12,406 bases of DNA from Willaertia magna (taxonomy: Eukaryota > Heterolobosea > Eutetramitea > Acrasida > Naegleriidae). Shown piece by piece: positions 8,601 through 12,406 of this stretch (position 1 is its first letter; each line of letters starts with the position of its first letter). Location: the NCBI GenBank assembly GCA_902984215.1, contig CADWAF010000487.1, positions 1-12,406 of the forward strand, read 5' to 3'. The notes beneath the pieces were generated by a model. It had not been told where the DNA came from and did no database searches. It saw only the letters and a list, made by a program, of their open reading frames with translations. Both the position numbers and the translations under genes were made by a program.

Positions 8601-9800
8601 TTCAAAAACATCTTCTATACTCTCTTCTCTTACAGAACTACTATTGTTGTTTGTAGTAACATTATCTTTCTTTTCTTCTTCCTCTTTATTTAAAGAAATC
8701 ATCTTCTTTTGTAATAATTGATCTAATCTCTCCTTTTGTTCTTTATCCAAACAAATTACCAACATCTTAATCTTTACATGTTTTAAATGATAAGCATACC
8801 AATAAGCACATGTTAATATAGCTCTTTCATTCCTCATCTCTATACTTTCATTCTTATCAAGTCTATCCTTAACAAATGTACTTTTTGCATGTTCATTACT
8901 AAATAAAATACTTTTTCTATTTGTTTTATCTGAAATAATTGTATAAATCCTAGAAATTATTTTATTACTTTGTTTTATTGTTGCATTTTGAAGATGTTGT
9001 GTTATGGTTTCACAAAAAATAATATTATTTAAAATTGAAACTTCAAAAATCTCTAAATATTTTTGTATTACTTCAAAGGTTGGAAAAATATAGTGAATAT
9101 TAAATGATGGAATTGTCTTTTTTTCTTCTTCTTCTTCTTGTTGTTCAACTTTGAATAAATTATTATTAGTTATTGTTGTTGAATTATTTGTTAAAGGCTT
9201 AGAGTTATTTATTTGTTGTTGTTCCTTCTTTTTTAAATCCCAACTATTTATGATTGGCTGTTTTAAATTATTATTACCTGTATTAGATAAATCAATATTC
9301 TTTTTATTCTTTTTATTCTTTTTTTTACCAGTTTTATTAACATTATTATTATTACTACTATTAACTCCACTGGCATTACTATTATTATTTTCTATACTAT
9401 CATTATTAAAATCATTTGCAATTACATTATTATTTTCAATCATTTTATTTATTTTTTTATTTTTATTGACAATTATAAATTGTTGTTCATCTAAAATTGG
9501 ATTGGTATGTTTACATTTTTTACATGATCTAGATTGACAATAAATATCATCTCTAGTGTAGACCTCTCTTGCTCTAATAATTATATTTCCGGTTTTTTTA
9601 GCCTTAACGGTAAAGACGTGATGGACAACATCGGTTTTACGTTGTTGTTTTATTATTTCTTCATTATTATTAATACTTGTTGATGAAGGCTTGTTGGTAG
9701 TATTTGTTACCACTTCATTATTATTATTTTCGGTCACATTGTTGTTATGGATGGGAGAATTAGGTGATAGAGAAGATCTAGGAGATGGATTTTGATTCAT
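5673..9800 (-). CDS. DIS3L: DIS3-like (DIS3L) exosome 3'-5' exoribonuclease
   Basis: A 1375-residue RNase II/RNB enzyme, expected to degrade RNA 3' to 5' processively as the catalytic partner of the cytoplasmic exosome. Domains in order: Asn-rich leader; CR3-type motif (YTRDDIYC, C88, C93, C96, H98); Asn/Lys-rich insert (110-232); PIN domain (236-365); cold-shock domain 1 (447-561); cold-shock domain 2 (570-646); RNB domain (675-1030); S1 domain (about 1085-1205); charged coiled-coil tail (1212-1375). The RNB site keeps four acidic ligands (D686, D692, D694, D695), and the RNB signature at 1001-1025 (H1001, Y1009, T1013-S-P, R1017-R-Y, D1021, H1025) is complete. The PIN segment (VIQKYLEIFE) and the linker motifs (EYLPMDVLEQG, DVVVVELKPKSEWK, PTGRVVGVLERKWRDYV) resemble animal DIS3L more than DIS3. 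PIN catalytic positions are eroded (T241, H269, E325, D352). The ATG at 9800 follows an almost pure A leader. It is longer than animal DIS3L (about 1050 residues) because of low-complexity inserts and the tail. The RNB call is near certain; the DIS3L subtype is likely. Confidence 0.95.
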   Translation of the reverse strand: MNQNPSPRSSLSPNSPIHNNNVTENNNNEVVTNTTNKPSSTSINNNEEIIKQQRKTDVVHHVFTVKAKKTGNIIIRAREVYTRDDIYCQSRSCKKCKHTNPILDEQQFIIVNKNKKINKMIENNNVIANDFNNDSIENNNSNASGVNSSNNNNVNKTGKKKNKKNKKNIDLSNTGNNNLKQPIINSWDLKKKEQQQINNSKPLTNNSTTITNNNLFKVEQQEEEEEKKTIPSFNIHYIFPTFEVIQKYLEIFEVSILNNIIFCETITQHLQNATIKQSNKIISRIYTIISDKTNRKSILFSNEHAKSTFVKDRLDKNESIEMRNERAILTCAYWYAYHLKHVKIKMLVICLDKEQKERLDQLLQKKMISLNKEEEEKKDNVTTNNNSSSVREESIEDVFEEGLIQTITLKDYLEEYKKNEKKVDMIQLYDNITISKENETEDEDGLGYTEYLPMDVLEQGLNSNRFYKGVLRVNQFNSREAFVKSSYRKEGIANDEEETIKILIPSNADRNRSVHNDVVVVELKPKSEWKKRNNDNNNNQVLEPTGRVVGVLERKWRDYVACLEESTTTSGGDYLLTIPIDPRIPKIRIKTRQRSQLENQRIIVRISDWERKSRYPNGFYVRTLGPIGDLDSETEGLLVENQLTASAQPFSQFALSELPPNDFIIPQSEISKRRDIRKTHLVCSIDPIGCEDIDDALSVKRLTNGNVEVGVHIADVSYFVKYDGYLDLEARRRSTTVYLIDRRLDMIPSLLSANLCSLHMKRDRLAVSVFWEFDKEGNVVNTWYGRTVLNSRYSLHYEQADEIIKGSYSINNKERKRAIVEREGKVVWEECQISNEDLPALRKDLTTLQQLATTIQKKRLSEGALELNDLEAVTFKLDSTAKPVEIQTKDDLLIHHTVAEWMIFANAYVAKRIYDSFPTTSCLRRHPYPLKEKFNPVIKAAASRGFEINLDSSISLSKSLEEANDPEDKFVNLLIRALTTRAMSEAEYFSTGTVPVSDFIHYGLALPFYTHFTSPIRRYADIIVHRLLLWAINNDKNPFTTLMLDEMCKYMNNIHRQSKQAQMDSSAWFKANYFKDHKDAIEDAIIFNLKENALYVFVPTYRIKGIIYITTKEGEFIVPEKEQELLNLSEKIPMISGETTNGDVNISFTEQDIRNIELVVTLRKAGNSSKRSNVERFDFRIFDHVQVKISVDESRSHLPSVKLNLVTLKTNKKVRNVKENLQQVIANEQQQQNQLKKKQTIEEKYVELYKEQKQLKEQQKQQLESMSALSNNEIDLEYMQSQGGLYKFFQQLNDRNNTTIKTNSTQLENEEIRELTKKKKVLENRLRDITNIKEKVKNENAVLLTEQERERLLSEEKYEKNLRLVEKKLSKLLKI

Positions 9801-9949
9801 TTTTTTTTATTTTTTTTTTAAAAATTTTATTTGGGATTTTGTTTTATTTTTTGGTGATTTACAATTAATTGCTGGTTGTTATGCACAGCCAATTTAATTG
9901 ACTACTGTCAACTAATCTAATCGCTGTTGAACATACTATGATGCAATTA
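9801..9949 (-). promoter_or_regulatory. Promoter and leader region of the DIS3L gene
   Basis: These 149 bases lie between the gene B stop and the DIS3L start on the same strand. On the sense strand the last ~35 bases before ATG are nearly all A with a few T, forming a homopolymeric leader. The region is too short to separate the terminator of gene B from the DIS3L promoter. Confidence 0.45.
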
Positions 9950-10531
9950 TTATAGGCTTCGTTGTTGAGATGGGTAGGTGGCAGTATTGGTATCAACATC
10001 CATTACACGACCAAAGTAAGAGATAACAAAGTCTTCTACGTCCAGTCGCAAATTAAAGTAATTGCTAACTAATATCATTCCCTTATAATGATCTTCTTCA
10101 TTCATTCCTCCATGCCCTTCATTTAAACAACTGTGATGTACTTCTGTACTGTTGTTGCTACATGTAGTTGATGTATTATCTTCTTGTAAATTAGCATTGT
10201 TATGTAATAGTAACTCATTACATTTGTCTTTGCTCTCTTGTTGTGGTATAAGCGAGCTGCAATTATTGTCCAATTGGCTGACAAGCGTACATGAAATATA
10301 ATCATGTCCATCACTTAAAGCTTTCACTTCATATTGAACAGTTTGATTACATGCAGCTTCTTGAGCAAATGACCATTCGAAATAGTTTCGCAATAACTCT
10401 TTCTTTTGTAATAATTTTCTAATTCTTCCCTTCTTTTGGTTCTTCTTTAAAACTTTTTCTAATAATACCGTTTCTGTTTGTTTCTTCTTTACTTTACTTG
10501 TTTCGTCAATAAATACCCTTTGTTCTGACAT
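9950..10531 (-). CDS. Gene B: unknown protein with basic N-terminal region
   Basis: A 193-residue protein I do not recognise. Residues 13-47 are very basic and probably helical (KKKQ, then LLEKVLKKNQKKGRIRKLLQKKELL), which could bind nucleic acid or act as a nuclear signal. Residues 48-85 look like a small folded segment (YFEWSFAQEAACNQTVQYEV). Residues 86-145 are Asn/Ser/Cys/His-rich with several Cys (81, 91, 104, 124, 135). Residues 150-173 (GMILVSNYFNLRLDVEDF) form a hydrophobic-acidic block. The N-terminal SEQRVFIDET and this C-terminal block both recur in the relic at 930-1204, so they are the probable conserved parts of the family. The ATG follows AAACAAAAAGAAA, matching the A-rich leaders of its neighbours. 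It is upstream of DIS3L on the same strand. Third positions show more G/C than in DIS3L, suggesting lower expression. Confidence 0.78.
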   Translation of the reverse strand: MSEQRVFIDETSKVKKKQTETVLLEKVLKKNQKKGRIRKLLQKKELLRNYFEWSFAQEAACNQTVQYEVKALSDGHDYISCTLVSQLDNNCSSLIPQQESKDKCNELLLHNNANLQEDNTSTTCSNNSTEVHHSCLNEGHGGMNEEDHYKGMILVSNYFNLRLDVEDFVISYFGRVMDVDTNTATYPSQQRSL

Positions 10532-10681
10532 TTTCTTTTTGTTTGAAGGTTAATTTACTGGCACTTGTTGTTTGATGAATATTGAGCTTTTGGTAGATCT
10601 TTTCATTTCCTTTGCCAGCTTAAGGGTATGTATTTAAATAAGTAATGGGTTAAACCACAATAATTGTTGTAAAACCTTTAC

Positions 10682-10703
10682 AATTTGGTAAATTTACCAA
10701 ATT
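10682..10703. promoter_or_regulatory. Perfect 22-bp palindrome upstream of gene B
   Basis: The half-site AATTTGGTAAA (10682-10692) is followed directly by its exact reverse complement (10693-10703). It lies about 150 bases upstream of the gene B start. A nearby extra copy of the core TTACCAA at 10718-10724 gives three occurrences of TTGGTAA/TTACCAA in about 40 bases, as expected for binding of a dimeric transcription factor. The sequence is AT-rich, so chance palindromes are more likely than usual, but 22 exact bases remains notable. Confidence 0.5.
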
Positions 10704-10933
10704 TGGGGAATATTTGTTACCAATTTGTATAATTGTTCCCACTTAAGTAGCTATATAAACAAGTAACAAAATTTGAAATTTGTCGTATTTTCCATTTCCA
10801 AACCTAATCTTACTCGCTCAGTTTTCTTTGTTTTAAGTAATGTTGTAATTTTTCTAAATTAAAAAATTGGTGCGTTAAAACTTGACTGTTGGAGTGTTTG
10901 TGCACCTGTAAAAGCAGACAGGGTTTAAATTAG

Positions 10934-10950
10934 ATCCATTTAAAAAAAGT
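10934..10950 (+). repeat. Third copy of the ATCCATTTAAAAA motif
   Basis: ATCCATTTAAAAAAAGT shares 13 exact bases with the copy at 1530 and, through the preceding TAAATTAGATCCA, matches the context of the copy at 1587-1599. It links DNA upstream of gene B to DNA upstream of its degenerate copy. Confidence 0.5.
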
Positions 10951-11327
10951 CCAAAAGTGATATAATTACAACTATGTTTAACAGCGTCTGCTAAATGTAT
11001 GTTGTGTCATACTTATTATTTGAAACACAATAGGCATTGCATACGGTACATTGCACGGTGGCCGGTTATTGCGGTGTATTAATCTTACATTTCTTTATCC
11101 AAAATAACGGCTAATCAAAAGAGAATTGAACAAGCGCACAGAAGAATTTTATCAGCCTTAATTATCATTCACTATGCAACTATATGAATCCAAAGAAATT
11201 GAATTATTCAGGCTTACCACTAAAAACTCTTATACTTTCGTCTATAATTATCCATTTTCTCAATGTTTTGTTATTGAATAAACATACTGATGAATGACTC
11301 TATTAAGCTTTCAAATAGTCAGGCATA

Positions 11328-11343
11328 AAATATTTAAATATTT
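11328..11343. repeat. AAATATTT tandem palindrome
   Basis: AAATATTT occurs twice in tandem and the 16-base whole is its own reverse complement. It lies about 90 bases upstream of the gene at 11429, with TATAAATAAATT just after it at 11347-11358, and could be part of that promoter. It may be chance in AT-rich DNA. Confidence 0.3.
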
Positions 11344-11428
11344 GTCTATAAATAAATTATTGTAAATTATTTAAAATATTATAAATAAAATGCAATCCCA
11401 GATTTTTAATTAAAAAAAACACAAGAAA

Positions 11429-11632
11429 ATGCCAGCAAATAAAAATTCTATTGAAAGTCAACTTGGTAGAGATAAAGAAAAACAAGGGGAAAGACATGAA
11501 GGATTATTACAAGATTCAAGGGAACATGCTCGTGGTGGTAGTGATATTAGTAGTGGTAGTACTTTCTCAAATAAAAATGATAATAAAACTTCCAGTACAT
11601 TCAGTGACCAAAGTAGTAATTTAACAAAGTAA
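11429..11632 (+). CDS. Small hydrophilic disordered protein, 67 residues
   Basis: A short frame with an A-rich leader (AAAAAAAACACAAGAAA before ATG), a TATA-like TATAAATAAA at about 11380-11389, and a TAA stop in AT-rich DNA, which together support a real gene despite its size. The protein is highly charged in its first half (RDKEKQGERHE, 14-24, and DSREHAR, 29-35), then Gly/Ser/Thr/Asn-rich with a GGSDISSGSTFS segment and a near-repeat (STFSNKND, 44-51, and STFSDQSS, 56-63). It has no Cys, no membrane segment and no signal peptide. Such composition is seen in desiccation or stress-linked hydrophilins and in small structural proteins, but no family is recognised. It converges on the cysteine-rich membrane gene with a long imperfect hairpin between them. 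Confidence 0.6.
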   Translation: MPANKNSIESQLGRDKEKQGERHEGLLQDSREHARGGSDISSGSTFSNKNDNKTSSTFSDQSSNLTK

Positions 11633-11692
11633 TATAACCTTAACAATTAAATGTAAATTGTGTTTATAAATAAATATTATTATTAAATTGTA

Positions 11693-11753
11693 AATGATAA
11701 TATATAAATGTTAAAAGAATGTTAAATTCATTCTTTGTTTATTATTTATCATT
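11693..11753. terminator. Long imperfect hairpin between convergent genes
   Basis: Three nested stems share one axis: AATGATAA (11693-11700) with TTATCATT (11746-11753), ATAAA (11704-11708) with TTTAT (11738-11742), and AAAGAATG (11714-11721) with CATTCTTT (11729-11736) around a 7-base loop. It lies about 60 bases past the stop of the + gene and about 80 bases past the stop of the - gene, so a bidirectional 3'-end, processing or boundary structure is plausible. A small inverted-repeat element is the other possibility. Confidence 0.45.
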
Positions 11754-11830
11754 AAACCTTTCAACAAAAAGGCTATAAATAATTACTTTATTAAACTTAA
11801 TAATAAAGGTATTTATATAATAATAAAAAA

Positions 11831-12406
11831 TTATTCTTCTTGTTCACTATTTATTATTTGTTGATTTTCCTTCAATAATTTTTGTTGTCTTCTCTTTTCC
11901 ATCACTTTTCTAATTAAAGGTAAAAGATATGCCTTTACAATAGCCGCAACAATTAAACAAAAAATCCAAATTAAAATTAAAATAATAATTATTTGAGTTA
12001 AAACAGCATTCTTTTGAACACATGTTGCTCTATATAAAGTAGTTTTACAATCAAACTTTAAAGCATCGCAATAATATTTTGTACAATCACTACAAGATTT
12101 AACTGGAAATGTAGCATTAGGTATTGCGAAACACATTGTATCTCTACAACATTGACATAAACAAAAAGTTGAATGTAATTCATTTGGTTTAACATTTCCA
12201 GGCCAATTGTTAGAGTCTTGTAATTCATTGTTATTATTATTATTACTGATGGATAAACTGTTTAGTGTGTTGGAAGTGGTGGTTAGAAGGGAATGAAGAA
12301 GGCTTGAAGATGATGTTGTAGAAGATTCTTCGGAAGGACAAGAAGAAGCAGAACAAAAAAATTGGGAAATATAGAAAAAGAAGAGTAAAGAAGAAAAAAT
12401 AAACAA
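11831..12406 (-). CDS. Cysteine-rich type I membrane protein, N-terminus cut by window edge
   Basis: The frame is open to the window end, where the last codon is TTG, so the true ATG is probably just outside; 191 residues are visible. In order: a hydrophobic signal peptide (about 1-19), a Ser/Thr/Asn-rich stalk (20-66), an ectodomain with ten cysteines (C82, C84, C86, C87, C92, C105, C108, C113, C120, C129) and one N-glycosylation sequon (N97-A-T), a membrane segment (about 135-158), and a basic cytosolic tail (RKVMEKRRQQKLLKE). The even number and close packing of cysteines (CLCQCC, then SCSDC) suggest five disulfides in a compact secreted module. This layout fits a surface protein of the plasma membrane or endosomal system. 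I do not recognise the cysteine pattern as a named domain, and ligand or partner are unknown. Confidence 0.82.
   Translation of the reverse strand: MFIFSSLLFFFYISQFFCSASSCPSEESSTTSSSSLLHSLLTTTSNTLNSLSISNNNNNNELQDSNNWPGNVKPNELHSTFCLCQCCRDTMCFAIPNATFPVKSCSDCTKYYCDALKFDCKTTLYRATCVQKNAVLTQIIIILILIWIFCLIVAAIVKAYLLPLIRKVMEKRRQQKLLKENQQIINSEQEE

Larger units (their letters stand above)
10532..11428. other. Large divergent intergenic region between gene B and the 67-residue gene
   Basis: These 897 bases contain no frame I would call. The gene B side carries a perfect 22-bp palindrome (10682-10703), a further TTACCAA (10718-10724), and a GGGAA/TTCCC pair (10706-10710 with 10735-10739) flanking it. 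TATATAAA sits at 10752-10759. A third copy of the ATCCATTTAAAAA motif lies at 10934. A distinctly GC-richer patch occurs at about 11032-11076. The 3' side (11325-11428) is very AT-rich with an AAATATTT tandem/palindrome at 11328-11343 and an A-rich leader before 11429. The only short ATG frame in the GC-rich patch (10999-11082, 27 codons) has no support. Confidence 0.45.

Noticed and set aside
9151..9537. Leucine-rich membrane-like open frame on +
   Set aside because: It is the antisense of the Asn/Lys-rich insert of DIS3L; complement of AAT/AAG codons gives poly-Leu/Ile/Phe without biological meaning.
5673..9800. Intact DIS3 (nuclear exosome) assignment
   Set aside because: The PIN lacks the PDTN aspartate and linker motifs read more like DIS3L; DIS3 remains a second choice until a tree is made.
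10123..10314. Open frame on - inside gene B in another frame
   Set aside because: It overlaps gene B on the same strand in a different frame, and only the gene B frame is supported by the relic at 930-1204.
10999..11082. 27-codon ATG frame in the GC-richer patch
   Set aside because: Too short, no A-rich leader like the other genes, and no resemblance to anything else in the window.
11458..11646. Open frame on - opposite the 67-residue gene
   Set aside because: The + frame has an A-rich leader and a hydrophilic product; the antisense product is a leucine/serine-rich shadow.
1..12406. Transposon, viral insertion or CRISPR array
   Set aside because: No transposase, reverse transcriptase, integrase or capsid-like frame, no long terminal repeats and no regularly spaced repeats were seen.

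Overview
The window looks like nuclear DNA of an AT-rich unicellular eukaryote, most likely a free-living amoeba. A heterolobosean such as Naegleria fits best; a dictyostelid is the main alternative. The reasons are long uninterrupted reading frames without visible introns (one exceeds 4.1 kb), A/T-biased third codon positions, Asn/Gln/Ser homopolymers, A-rich leaders directly before start codons, and eukaryote-only protein architecture (an exosome-type RNase and a mitochondrial-type presequence). The intergenic DNA is AT-rich but still holds G/C stretches, which argues mildly against Dictyostelium. Species identity is inference.

Layout. 1-2421: two small single-pass membrane protein genes (A1 on +, A2 on -) form a convergent, clearly paralogous pair. 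Between them lies a decayed copy (930-1204, -) of another gene in the window (gene B, 9950-10531, -), with flanking repeats that suggest the copy included promoter DNA. 2422-2626: a short divergent promoter region. 2627-4900 (+): a long TPR-repeat protein with a mitochondrial-type N-terminus. 5098-5613 (+): a disordered, probably nuclear protein. 5673-9800 (-): the best recognised gene, an RNase II/RNB-family exoribonuclease that matches DIS3L (the cytoplasmic exosome nuclease) better than DIS3. 9950-10531 (-): gene B, unknown, the intact relative of the pseudogene. 10532-11428: a large intergenic region with a perfect 22-bp palindrome. 11429-11632 (+): a small hydrophilic protein. 11831-12406 (-): a secreted or type I membrane protein with a ten-cysteine ectodomain, cut by the window edge.

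The genes do not form an obvious pathway. The only clear functional placement is DIS3L in 3'-to-5' cytoplasmic mRNA decay. Its PIN domain has lost key acidic residues while the RNB site is intact, so it should be an exonuclease without endonuclease activity. The most unusual material is the two small lineage-specific gene families (A and B) with their duplication and decay footprints in the first 2.5 kb, plus hairpins and palindromes in the non-coding DNA. I saw no mobile element, CRISPR array, rRNA or tRNA. All homology statements are from reading and memory of family motifs; no search was run.
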